Position numbers and translations under genes: made by a program. This document shows, piece by piece, positions 50,196-58,162 of a stretch of DNA of 64,000 nucleotides (position 1 is the stretch's first letter; the number at the start of each line of letters is the position of its first letter). The notes beneath the pieces are model-generated. The model was not told the origin of the DNA, did not search any database, and saw only the letters and a list, made by a program, of their open reading frames with translations. Source of the DNA: an uncultured Ruminococcus sp. (GTDB lineage Bacteria; Bacillota; Clostridia; Oscillospirales; Acutalibacteraceae); NCBI GenBank assembly GCA_904393835.1, contig CAJFNC010000008.1, positions 62,001-126,000 on the forward strand, given 5' to 3'.

Positions 50196-52448
50196 TTATT
50201 TGAGGTATGTACCGTTCGTGCCAATCTGACCGCTTATACCTGTAAAACCTGTTGCGCAGCATACATAAACTCTCATATTTGCCTTTCCGATTGACGGAAC
50301 GGTAAGAGTGCCGTTTGTAACATTCTGAACATCGCCGGTTACAGCGTCAATATACTTGCCGTTGGGGATATTCTTGAATGTAGCGCCGCCTGAAATTGTT
50401 ACGCAAGCAAGGCTGTCAACGCCTTCAGCTGTGTAGCGGCGGATATATGCCATATTGCCTGAAACATAATTGCTGTCAGTTGTGTACTGACCTTTCTGCA
50501 AAGCAGGAACAGCTCTTCTGATTTTGTTGAGCTGCTGAATGTGTACGGCAAGCGGAGAGCTGAGTGTTTCGGCAGCTGTACCCGTTGCAGTGTATTCGGC
50601 AAAATCGGTTGCGTTGATGTCACCCTCAATGTAATCGCCGAAGTATGCGCGGCCTGTTGTTGAAAGCGGAGCGTTGGGACCTACGTCCATCGGAACGCCT
50701 GCCTGGAATTCAACTTCACTTCCGTAGTAAAGACACGGAATACCGCGGAATGTAAAAAGAAGGTCAAGGTTTTCTGCCCAAGCCTGTGTGCCTCCGTTGT
50801 AACGGGTATCCATATCGGGACCGTAGTCGTGTGAGTCAACATATGTTACATTCCATGTTGAGTCGTTATAGTACGGATCCTCTTCAAGTCCTCTTCTGAA
50901 TGCATTGCCGGCATTGCTGAAGTTCCAGTGCATCGGGAAGTCGATTACGCCCGTGCCGTTTGACTGGCTGTAATCAGGTGTATGATATGTAATACCGTCG
51001 AGATATACGTTATCGGATGTAGGCTGGTTAGCCGTTGAGCTGTTGTCATTGTAATTTGCAATCGTAAGTTGAACATTTGCATCCCAGTCATCGCCGAGAG
51101 CTCCGATATATTTGCTGTCTGTTTCGGCCCAGGTGTAGAACGGCGCTGAAATAGCGGGAATGTTGTGATTCCAGAATTCGCTTACACGTGTGCAAACTTC
51201 ACCAAATACATAGAAGTTGTCGCCGCCTGTGCTGAGCCATGACGGGAAGAAGAACTGGTTGAGCGTAAGTCTTGAAACGTGCTTTTCGGTATCCAATCTG
51301 AAACCGTCAACACCCATCTCAATATAGCTGTTGTAACAGTCGTTGAGATACTCGGCAACCTTCGGATTTTCGGTATTGATATCTACGCAGTCGCCGGCAA
51401 TCTGACCTGTTTGTACAGTCGGGCTTTCCCAGCTTAGATCTTTGTAGTGATGATAGTTGTTTTCGGCGTCATGAGTACCTGAATCAAGCTCCTTTGTATC
51501 TTTCATAATGTTGAGTCGTGCCTGATACTGAGTATTTGCATCAAGATCATCATAGTTTGGGAAAGTATTTGCAAGATCCGATCCTTCAATTACCTGCATA
51601 CAGTCTGCCGATGCCAAATCCTCAATTGTATCATACTCTTTTGTAAACATCGGAGCCAAAGCAGCCTCGCCGAAGTTACCGGAATGGTTGATAACTACGT
51701 CCTGAATAATCTTTAAGCCCTTCTCGTGAGCAGCGTCAATCAAATCCTGATATGTAGCGCCGTCGCTTTCATATCTTACATCAACTGTAGAGAAGTCAAA
51801 AGCATGATAACCATGATAATCGTAGCCTGAAGCGTTTGTTACAACGGGCGTAATCCAAATTGCGGAGAAGCCGAGAGCCTTGATGTAGTCGAGTTTATCG
51901 ATAAGACCCTTAAAGTCACCGCGCCAAGCGGGATCCGAATCGGGATTGTTGGCTTGTGCGTCATCCCAGCAGTGAACATTGTTGCCTGTGTCGCCGTCAT
52001 AAAAACGTGTTGTGATTACAAAATAGATGGAATCCTCTCTTAGATCCGTTCTTGTCCAGTCATCAACAGTTGCGGGATCCTTGCTGTACCATCTTTTGTT
52101 CTTGTACCACCACTCACCTGTATTTCTGGTAAGCTCTGCCGACTGCTCGCCGTTTGTGACAAACATCATATTGATTTTTGTCACATCGTTAAAGGTATAG
52201 GAGTAGTAGTTGTTACCCTCGTAATTCATTTTTGGACCGGGGTAATCGGTTGTGATATTTTGCGGAAGGCTGTTCCAATAATAAATTGAGGGTGTGCCTT
52301 CTTCGCAATAGTAGTGCACAGTAATGCTGCTTGATTGTGAAACGCTGTCATCATCGCTCTTTTCAGCCGCATTTGTTGTAAATACGCCGACAGTGCATAT
52401 TACACATAAAGCCAAAATCAAAGCAATGATTTTTTTCATTTTTGCCAT
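50196..52448 (-). CDS. Secreted GH13 alpha-amylase with N-terminal starch-binding-like module
   Basis: The 750-residue secreted enzyme has a signal peptide (KKIIALILALCVICTVGVF, cleaved near residue 28). Residues 40-130 form a small beta-module with aromatic residues (ITVHYYCEEGTPSIYYWNSL ... GEWWYKNKRWYSKD) like a CBM26-type starch-binding domain. The GH13 barrel follows from about 145: DVVINH; GFRLDTEKHV (nucleophile Asp); VFGEVC (acid/base Glu); VDSHDYG (third Asp). A C-terminal beta domain ends it. It lacks a lipobox, a wall anchor or a dockerin, so it should be released. GGAGG precedes the ATG. It complements the membrane-bound GH13 at 2876-4525. Confidence 0.93.
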   Translation of the reverse strand: MAKMKKIIALILALCVICTVGVFTTNAAEKSDDDSVSQSSSITVHYYCEEGTPSIYYWNSLPQNITTDYPGPKMNYEGNNYYSYTFNDVTKINMMFVTNGEQSAELTRNTGEWWYKNKRWYSKDPATVDDWTRTDLREDSIYFVITTRFYDGDTGNNVHCWDDAQANNPDSDPAWRGDFKGLIDKLDYIKALGFSAIWITPVVTNASGYDYHGYHAFDFSTVDVRYESDGATYQDLIDAAHEKGLKIIQDVVINHSGNFGEAALAPMFTKEYDTIEDLASADCMQVIEGSDLANTFPNYDDLDANTQYQARLNIMKDTKELDSGTHDAENNYHHYKDLSWESPTVQTGQIAGDCVDINTENPKVAEYLNDCYNSYIEMGVDGFRLDTEKHVSRLTLNQFFFPSWLSTGGDNFYVFGEVCTRVSEFWNHNIPAISAPFYTWAETDSKYIGALGDDWDANVQLTIANYNDNSSTANQPTSDNVYLDGITYHTPDYSQSNGTGVIDFPMHWNFSNAGNAFRRGLEEDPYYNDSTWNVTYVDSHDYGPDMDTRYNGGTQAWAENLDLLFTFRGIPCLYYGSEVEFQAGVPMDVGPNAPLSTTGRAYFGDYIEGDINATDFAEYTATGTAAETLSSPLAVHIQQLNKIRRAVPALQKGQYTTDSNYVSGNMAYIRRYTAEGVDSLACVTISGGATFKNIPNGKYIDAVTGDVQNVTNGTLTVPSIGKANMRVYVCCATGFTGISGQIGTNGTYLK

Positions 52449-52582
52449 AAATTTTCCTCCGGATATCTGATAAATTTCACAAATATTATTATAAATTAGA
52501 AAATAAAATATATTTTTCTTTTGTAGAATAATAAAATCATTGCGCTGCCAAATATTTGCGCTTTAGTTTAGGTAATATATAC

Positions 52583-52631
52583 AAAAAGCGACTTTAAAGC
52601 AAATTTTTCGTCGCTTTTAAGTCGCTTTTTT
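52583..52631 (-). terminator. Terminator of the HAD phosphatase gene
   Basis: AAAAAGCGACTT pairs perfectly with AAGTCGCTTTTT, enclosing a smaller GCGACGAAAAATTTGC loop region. T runs flank both sides. Confidence 0.8.
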
Positions 52632-52651
52632 GCATAAGCCATAAGCATTAT

Positions 52652-53461
52652 TTATTTGAGTATATATTTTTCAAAGGTTTTTGCCACACCGTCGTCGTCG
52701 TTTGACTCGCAGATGTAGTCGGCAATTTTTTTAACATCGCTTTCGGCATTGCCCATCGCAACGCCCATACCTGCATATCCTATCATAGTTATGTCGTTGT
52801 AGTGATCGCCGAACGCCATGGTTTCTTCACGGGGAATGCCGAGCTTTTCAAGCAGCATAGGCATCATAGAACCCTTGGTTACGCCAAACGGCATAATTTC
52901 GAGAAAATACGGCGCGCTTTTGTACACGTCAAGCAAACCGTCGTAACGATTTGAAAGTATCTTTGCGTACTCGTCAATCTCTTCGGGCTCGCCGGCAAGC
53001 AAAATTTTATTTATGTCAAAGGTTACTGCCGAAATAAAGTCGTCAACAACCACCATATCCGTTTTTAAGACATCACGTTCAACGTAAGTATAATCATTAA
53101 CCTTTGTGTCGGAATAAATTTTTTTGTCATCGTAAGTGTTTATTGTAATGTTGGAATTTTTGAGCACACCCACGATGTCGGCAATATATTCCTTGGGAAA
53201 AAGCTTGCTGACTATTGTCTGCCCGGTGGCACAGTTGATGATTTTGCCGCCGTTAAACGCCATAATGTAGCCGCCGTAGCGGTCAAGCAAAAGCTCTTTT
53301 GCAATAGGCTCAACGCCTACGGGGTGCCTGCCCGATGCAAGCACAATTATTTTTCCCGCCTTTTGCGCCTCAAGAATCGCGTATCTTGTAGCAGGGGTAA
53401 TCTCTTTTTTGGAATTAGTCAAAGTTCCGTCAATATCAAGCGCTATTAATTTATATTCCAT
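52652..53461 (-). CDS. Cof-type HAD-IIB phosphatase
   Basis: The 269-residue HAD hydrolase has the nucleophile motif ALDIDGTLTNSKK near residue 8, a type IIB cap domain (about 85-190), Lys in the GVTKGSMMPMLLEKLG region near 194, and the metal site FGDHYNDITMIGYAG near 218. Cof/YidA-like enzymes dephosphorylate sugar phosphates and flavin or PLP intermediates with loose specificity. CAGGAGAT precedes the ATG. Single gene. Substrate unknown. Confidence 0.93.
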   Translation of the reverse strand: MEYKLIALDIDGTLTNSKKEITPATRYAILEAQKAGKIIVLASGRHPVGVEPIAKELLLDRYGGYIMAFNGGKIINCATGQTIVSKLFPKEYIADIVGVLKNSNITINTYDDKKIYSDTKVNDYTYVERDVLKTDMVVVDDFISAVTFDINKILLAGEPEEIDEYAKILSNRYDGLLDVYKSAPYFLEIMPFGVTKGSMMPMLLEKLGIPREETMAFGDHYNDITMIGYAGMGVAMGNAESDVKKIADYICESNDDDGVAKTFEKYILK

Positions 53462-53745
53462 AAATATCTCCTGTTAAAATACTTTTCGCATTTTTACCGA
53501 ATTTTACAAACATAATATCACTATACCACATTTAATCAGGAAATTACAATATGTATGGATTGTTTTTTGTGTCGTTTTTTGTCGTATTATCGGTCTTTCC
53601 GCAGTGAGTGAGCTTTTAAACTATCGGCAGTAAATATTTGCGCGCATCAAAATGTATTTTAATTATTTGCAAAATTTTGAAAAATATGCACGCTCAAAAA
53701 TACAAGCGATGTTTTGATATAACGCTGCTTGTGTCCAAATTAAAT

Positions 53746-54072
53746 TTATCTCATTTGGTACTTTTTTAAATCTACTTTCCCGTTAATTACCTCTACGCCC
53801 TCTTTTTCGAGAAGCTGCTGCTGAACATTGATTCCGCCGAAAGCAAAATTTGGCGCCAACATCCCCTTTGAATTCACTACACGGTGGCAGGGGATTATTC
53901 CCGGAGCGGGGTTTTTATGCAACGCATTGCCGACCGCCCTTGCGTAGCCCTTATTGCCCGCCATTACGGCAATTTGTCCGTAGGTGGCAACCTTTCCGCG
54001 GGGAATAGACAACACCGCGTCGTAGATTCGCTCATACACCGTTTTTTCTCTTTTTATTTCGTCTGTAATCAT
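53746..54072 (-). CDS. Short MGMT-family DNA alkyl-transfer protein
   Basis: The 108-residue protein is the DNA-binding and catalytic domain of methylguanine-DNA methyltransferases without the usual N-terminal domain. It has VYERIYDAVLSIPRGKVATYGQIA near residue 12 and the active-site motif IIPCHRVV near 60. The Cys is present, unlike the true alkyltransferase-like (ATL) proteins with Trp there, so methyl transfer is possible. Length matches ATL-size proteins. GGGGTG precedes the ATG. An OGG-like glycosylase gene is 3 kb away but not linked by operon. Confidence 0.88.
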   Translation of the reverse strand: MITDEIKREKTVYERIYDAVLSIPRGKVATYGQIAVMAGNKGYARAVGNALHKNPAPGIIPCHRVVNSKGMLAPNFAFGGINVQQQLLEKEGVEVINGKVDLKKYQMR

Positions 54073-54125
54073 CTTTTTACACCCCTATTCTCAGTTTGTT
54101 TATATTGATATTTATAATTACTTAT

Positions 54126-54223
54126 TCAAAGCTTTGCCTCCATCAAAGCCGGCAGCGCATTGCGCTGAGTTTTGATAACGGACACCCATATGCAAAGGCG
54201 GGTGACAGTATCCTGTTTTATAT
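54126..54223 (-). repeat. Structured intergenic repeat, copy F (hairpin 2 missing)
   Basis: Read leftward from 54223: ATATAAAACAGGATACTG, hairpin 1 with CACCC/GGGTG in place of the usual CCCCG/CGGGG arms, closing TTATCAAAA, then directly CTCAGCGCAATGCGCTG (hairpin 3) and GGCTTTGATGGAGGCAAAGC (hairpin 4). Hairpin 2 is cleanly absent. Same sense as both flanking genes. Confidence 0.85.
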
Positions 54224-54404
54224 ATCGGCTGTTTTAACTTTACAGATGTATAAATTTTATTACTTTTAAAAAAAATAATCAACATAATGTAATTATAGGT
54301 TGTGCAAACCGTTAAACAAAAAAATCAATAGACAATCAAACCCAGCAGGCAATATATTATTTGTTTTATTTTTTCTTTAAAACAAAAACAATGCCATTAT
54401 ACAT

Positions 54405-54434
54405 AAAAATAACCCCTTGAAAACAAAGGGTTAT
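54405..54434 (-). terminator. Terminator of the LOG-DUF6472 genes
   Basis: ATAACCCTTTG pairs with CAAGGGGTTAT (one G-T pair) around TTTT, followed by TTTTATG on the minus strand. The remaining gap to 54073 holds repeat copy F and AT-rich sequence. Confidence 0.8.
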
Positions 54435-54494
54435 CGTATATAATTATAATTACAAAATGATTATTGCAATTATACTTAATTTTTTAAATATAAG

Positions 54495-54668
54495 TCAGTT
54501 TTGTTTTCGCACAACACCGTATTCGTCATCGGCTCTAAAATAGTGGCATTGGGTAACGCTTTCGTTGAGGAATTTCTCCATTTCGTCCTCGTCAAGATCA
54601 ACGTCACAATAATTTCCCAACTCGTCGTCCATAATGTAGTGCGTGCAAAATTCACATGAATCCGCCAT
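54495..54668 (-). CDS. Small DUF6472-like Cys protein
   Basis: This 57-residue frame starts with ATG at 54668 and encodes MADSCEFCTHYIMDDELGNY, then an acidic middle (CDVDLDEDEMEKFL) and a QCHYFRADDEYGVVRKQN end. The CEFC pair with two later Cys suggests a small metal-binding fold. I associate the pattern with the DUF6472 family of short clostridial proteins. It starts two bases after the LOG gene stop, with a GGAGAAGTGA site inside the end of that gene, so the two are translationally linked. Function unknown. Confidence 0.82.
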   Translation of the reverse strand: MADSCEFCTHYIMDDELGNYCDVDLDEDEMEKFLNESVTQCHYFRADDEYGVVRKQN

Positions 54669-54670
54669 AG

Positions 54671-55255
54671 TCACTTCTCCGCATCAATAATATTTTGATA
54701 TTTGTTGTAGGCAAAAGGCTCGTAGTTTTCGAGCTGTTCAAAAACCTCTTCTTCGCTGTTTGCCACAGAAAACAGCTTTGAACAGTCGTCGGCAATAAAG
54801 TCAGTCTGCTCGGCGTGATCCATCATACTGAGCATTGAGTCGTAGTAGCCGTACATATTATATACGATAATCTGTTTTTCGTGGCGCCTGAGCTGTTTGA
54901 GCGTCAACACCTCAAAGAACTCCTCAAATGTTCCTATTCCGCCGGGACAAATGATAAAGGCGTCGGACTTATCCTCCATAATGCCTTTGCGTTCGCGCAT
55001 AGTTTCGGTATAGATAAGCTCGGTACATTTGTCAAATATAACGTTAAGCTCATTAAAAAACGTCGGGGTCACCCCGATAATCCTGCCGTTTTCCGCCAAA
55101 GCCCCTCTTGCCGCAGCGCCCATTACGCCGTATTTGCCTCCGCCGAAAACAAGCGTATCGCCGCGTTTTGCGATGTCTCGCGCAAGTTCAAAAGCAGAAT
55201 CAAGATACTTTTTATCAATAATTTCGCTGGATGAACCAAAAACACATATATTCAT
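54671..55255 (-). CDS. LOG-family protein (TIGR00730-like)
   Basis: The 194-residue protein has a Rossmann-like fold with FGGGKYGVMGAAARGA near residue 43 and the hallmark ICPGGIGTFEEFFEVLTLKQL near 104. This is the LOG family, whose studied members release nucleobases from nucleoside monophosphates such as cytokinin ribotides. ATG at 55255 has AAAGGAAA upstream; the frame extends 26 codons further with no site. It is followed immediately by the DUF6472-like gene. In bacteria the role is probably nucleotide salvage, unproved here. Confidence 0.9.
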   Translation of the reverse strand: MNICVFGSSSEIIDKKYLDSAFELARDIAKRGDTLVFGGGKYGVMGAAARGALAENGRIIGVTPTFFNELNVIFDKCTELIYTETMRERKGIMEDKSDAFIICPGGIGTFEEFFEVLTLKQLRRHEKQIIVYNMYGYYDSMLSMMDHAEQTDFIADDCSKLFSVANSEEEVFEQLENYEPFAYNKYQNIIDAEK

Positions 55256-55353
55256 TCTGAATTTCCTTTCCGAATAAAAGCAGATGTTTTCTGCCTTAGC
55301 ATATATTATACAATACTTAAACGAGTCGGTCAATAAAAACGAACTTAGTTTTT

Positions 55354-55478
55354 AAAGCTTTGATTTTATCAAAGCCGGCAGCGCAACGCGCTGCAAATTC
55401 AGCAGGAGTTGTATTCGACGCTGAATTCAGATAACGGACGCCGCCTATAGAGGTGAGGGTCACTGTACTGTTTGTCAC
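55354..55478 (-). repeat. Structured intergenic repeat, copy G (full length)
   Basis: Read leftward from 55478: GTGACAAACAGTACAG, hairpin 1 around CCTCTATAGGCGG and TCCGTTATC, hairpin 2 GAATTCAGC...ATACAA...GCTGAATTT, hairpin 3 GCAGCGCGTTGCGCTGC and hairpin 4 GCTTTGATAAAATCAAAGC, the last two perfect. It lies between the divergent LOG and MATE genes. Confidence 0.88.
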
Positions 55479-55535
55479 AAATGTTATCTTAATTATTCTT
55501 AATTATTATATTATATTGTAAACGGGGGATAGTTT

Positions 55536-56939
55536 ATGTCGAAAGCAATGTTTAAAAACGATACAAATCTGCCCATTGCCAAAAGAAGCGTGTTTAGTCT
55601 TGCGTGGCCGATATTTTTCCAATCCCTTTTGGGGGTATCTCTGGGATATGTTGACACGATTATGCTGTCAAATTACAATGATACCGCCGTCGGCGCAATC
55701 GGAAACGCCAACTCAATTATCGGATTTTTGGCGCTTGCCTTTTCAATTATTTCCACCGCTACGGGCATAATGGTAAGCCAGTACCTGGGCGCGAACAAAA
55801 AAGAAGAAATGAACAAAATCTACACTGTTGCCGTCGGCTTTAACCTGGCGCTCAGCGTAATAATAAGCCTTGTTGTGTTTATATTCAGCCGTCAGCTTTT
55901 GGTGCTTATGCAGGTGCCCGAGGCAATGCTAAACGAAGCCGACAGCTATATGCGCATTGTAGGCGGTACAATTTTTACGCAGGCTATGCTAAACGCCTTT
56001 AACCAGATTTTTGACAGCAACGGCAAAACCATTTTCGGTATGGTTATTTCCTTTGCAATGAACATTATAAACATTGTCGGCAACGCTCTGTTTTTGTACG
56101 GACCGCTTAAAGTATTCGGTCTGGGTGCATCGGGCGCGGCTGTTTCTACCTGCCTGAGCCGTGTAATTGCCGTAATTGCCGCCGTGTTCTACTTTTTCTT
56201 TGTAATCAAAGGCAGACTGGGAATACGCTATCTTAAACCGTTTCCGTTCAACATACTAAAGGGACTTTTAAAGCTCGGTATTCCGACCGCGGGAGAAAAT
56301 ATATCATACAATTTTTCGCAGCTTATCCTGACCGCCTTTGTAAACACAATGGGAATTGTGGCAATTAACGCCAAAATCTACGCCAATATGCTGTCAATGT
56401 TTACATATATGATTGCGCTCGCCGCCGCCTCGGCAACGCAGATTATCGTAGGTCACAGCGTAGGCGCAGGCGACTACGACTTTGCGTATCACCGCGTGCT
56501 GAAAACTATGCGGTTCGGGCTTATCGTTTCAATTTCCGTCGCAATAGTTAACTGTTTGCTTTCGCCCTACACATTCCATCTTTTTACGGGCGACAGCGAA
56601 GTTGTCAAACTGGGTACGGCTGTTATGTTTATCAGTATTTTCCTTGAATTCGGCAGAACAACAAACATCGTCATCATCAACAGTATGAAAGCGGCGGGCG
56701 ACGTAAAGTTTCCTACTGCGCTTGCAATTTTCTCTATGTGGGGAATCAGCGTATTTGTCGGCTACATTCTCGGAATTGTATGCGGACTCGGGCTTATCGG
56801 TATCTGGATTGGTATGGCGCTCGACGAAATTTTCAGAGCCGTTGTGGTTTTCATCAGGTGGAGAAAGGGCACGTGGAGAGGCAAGAGAATTGTTGCCGAC
56901 GAACATTTCAAAACCGAAAAATCTGTTGCGAGAGCTTAA
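55536..56939 (+). CDS. MATE-family efflux transporter
   Basis: The 467-residue membrane protein has twelve predicted helices in two halves. SLAWPIFFQSLLGVSLGYVD (residue 21 on), ATGIMVSQYLGANKKEEMNK near 78 and the second-half AASATQIIVGHSVGAGDYDF near 308 mark the MATE family. It exports drugs or metabolites using a Na+ or H+ gradient. GGGGG precedes the ATG. It stands alone with a strong terminator and repeat copies on each side. The substrate cannot be told. Confidence 0.94.
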   Translation: MSKAMFKNDTNLPIAKRSVFSLAWPIFFQSLLGVSLGYVDTIMLSNYNDTAVGAIGNANSIIGFLALAFSIISTATGIMVSQYLGANKKEEMNKIYTVAVGFNLALSVIISLVVFIFSRQLLVLMQVPEAMLNEADSYMRIVGGTIFTQAMLNAFNQIFDSNGKTIFGMVISFAMNIINIVGNALFLYGPLKVFGLGASGAAVSTCLSRVIAVIAAVFYFFFVIKGRLGIRYLKPFPFNILKGLLKLGIPTAGENISYNFSQLILTAFVNTMGIVAINAKIYANMLSMFTYMIALAAASATQIIVGHSVGAGDYDFAYHRVLKTMRFGLIVSISVAIVNCLLSPYTFHLFTGDSEVVKLGTAVMFISIFLEFGRTTNIVIINSMKAAGDVKFPTALAIFSMWGISVFVGYILGIVCGLGLIGIWIGMALDEIFRAVVVFIRWRKGTWRGKRIVADEHFKTEKSVARA

Positions 56940-56957
56940 ATTTAAAATTCACCATAT

Positions 56958-56990
56958 AAAATGCGTATGCACACGGTGCATACGCATTTT
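56958..56990 (+). terminator. Terminator of the MATE gene
   Basis: AAAATGCGTATGCAC pairs perfectly with GTGCATACGCATTTT around ACG, followed by GTTTT. Very strong stem. Confidence 0.9.
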
Positions 56991-56999
56991 GTTTTACGC

Positions 57000-57055
57000 A
57001 TAACAAACGGGATAATGTCCCCTTCTATAGAGGCGGGGACATTGTCAAAACTTTG
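57000..57055 (+). repeat. Structured intergenic repeat, copy H (hairpin 1 only)
   Basis: Left edge ATAACAAACGGGATAATG, then a near-perfect hairpin in which GATAATGTCCCC pairs with GGGGACATTGTC (one G-T pair), ending in AAAACTTTGAG. It is the clearest example of hairpin 1 pairing. Other modules are absent. It lies between two convergent genes. Confidence 0.85.
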
Positions 57056-57067
57056 AGTATTGCAGGC

Positions 57068-57910
57068 TTATTTTTCATCAAAAAGTTCGGGGTGCATACG
57101 GCTGTAATGAAAAATATACTGCTGCGCAATTCCCGCATATTCGCCGAAATCTTCCGCCGTCATACCGGGAAAAAGCTTTGCCATGGCGCGTTTCATCCAT
57201 ACGTCAACGGGAAACGCCTCGATGCGGTGCAGACCGAACAGCAAAGTACAGTCGGCAACCTTGACGCCTACGCCCGTTATCTTCATCAGCTCACCCCTTG
57301 CCTGTTCATAATCGCAGGTTCTGCATTTTTCAAGGTTAACTTCGCCCGAATATACCTTTTGGGCAGCATCGACAAGATAACGGCTGCGAAATCCCGCACG
57401 CAAAGGCGCAAGGTCGTCGGGGGTAAGCTTTGACATTTTCTCGGCGGTCGGAAACGCGAACTCTCCGTCACTGAGCTTTTCACCGAAATTTTCGCATAGC
57501 CTCTGCACAATTCCCTTGATACGCTTTATGTTGTTATTCTGTGAAATTATAAATGTGCACAGCGCCTCGTACGGTTCCTGCCGCAGAATACGTATGCCGG
57601 GCGCATAGCGCGCCGCCTCACGCAGCACGGGATGGATTGCGCTTATCTCCTCCCTGATTTTTCCGTAATCAAGCATAAAATCAAAATAGTTGTACCAGAT
57701 ATTTTCAAAATCCGCTTTATCGGCGTTTTCTATATACATATCCTCGTTTTCAAGGCGCACGGTAACGCTTTTGCCGTAGGCTACGCCCTTAAAAGAGCCG
57801 TCGTGCTGCTGTATCCACCTGAAGCTCTGACCGCAGTCGAGCGTCTGCGCCAAATCAAGATCCCTTACGGGAGAAATTTTTATTTTTCCGTTAAGCTCGG
57901 TACATTCCAT
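57068..57910 (-). CDS. OGG1-like 8-oxoguanine DNA glycosylase
   Basis: The 280-residue protein has an N-terminal OGG domain (DLDLAQTLDCGQSFRW, near 16-31) followed by the HhH-GPD glycosylase fold. QNNNIKRIKGIVQRL is near 128, the helix-hairpin-helix with catalytic Lys is KITGVGVKVADCTLLFGL near 213, and the catalytic Asp is in EAFPVDVWMKR near 235. This matches OGG1-type enzymes that remove 8-oxoguanine and nick the strand; AlkA-type glycosylases lack the Lys. AGGGGTG precedes the ATG. Single gene, flanked on both sides by repeat copies H and I. Confidence 0.9.
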   Translation of the reverse strand: MECTELNGKIKISPVRDLDLAQTLDCGQSFRWIQQHDGSFKGVAYGKSVTVRLENEDMYIENADKADFENIWYNYFDFMLDYGKIREEISAIHPVLREAARYAPGIRILRQEPYEALCTFIISQNNNIKRIKGIVQRLCENFGEKLSDGEFAFPTAEKMSKLTPDDLAPLRAGFRSRYLVDAAQKVYSGEVNLEKCRTCDYEQARGELMKITGVGVKVADCTLLFGLHRIEAFPVDVWMKRAMAKLFPGMTAEDFGEYAGIAQQYIFHYSRMHPELFDEK

Positions 57911-57950
57911 ATAAACACCCCTAATCGTTTAAATTTTACCTTATCCGAAA

Positions 57951-58053
57951 ATATAACAAACAGGATAATGTCTCCTCCTCTAAAGGCTGAGTCCATTATC
58001 AAAATTCAGCGGCGAGATACAATCCCCGCTGAAAACTTTGACAAAAGCAAAGC
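57951..58053 (+). repeat. Structured intergenic repeat, copy I (hairpin 3 missing)
   Basis: Left edge ATATAACAAACAGGATAATG, hairpin 1 closed by GATAATG/CATTATC, hairpin 2 TTCAGCGG with loop GATACAA and CCCGCTGAA, then directly hairpin 4 ACTTTGACAAAAGCAAAGCC. Hairpin 3 is cleanly absent. It is antisense to both neighbours. Confidence 0.85.
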
Positions 58054-58092
58054 CTTAAATACTGTATCCGCAAGATTTTTTAATGCAAAAGC

Positions 58093-58116
58093 AAAAGCGC
58101 CCTTTCGGGCGCTTTT
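58093..58116 (-). terminator. Terminator of the Gld-like ABC operon
   Basis: AAAAGCGCCC pairs perfectly with GGGCGCTTTT around a GAAA tetraloop on the minus strand, followed by GCTTTTGC. Confidence 0.85.
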
Positions 58117-58162
58117 GTGCGGTTGCCCGCAAGAAAAAAGGAAAAAGTTATGAAATAAGTTA

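Noticed and set aside
2746-58053. CRISPR or classic inverted-terminal-repeat MITE explanation for the dispersed repeats
   Set aside because: Copies are not in tandem with spacers, and the two ends are not complementary. No target-site duplication was evident by eye.
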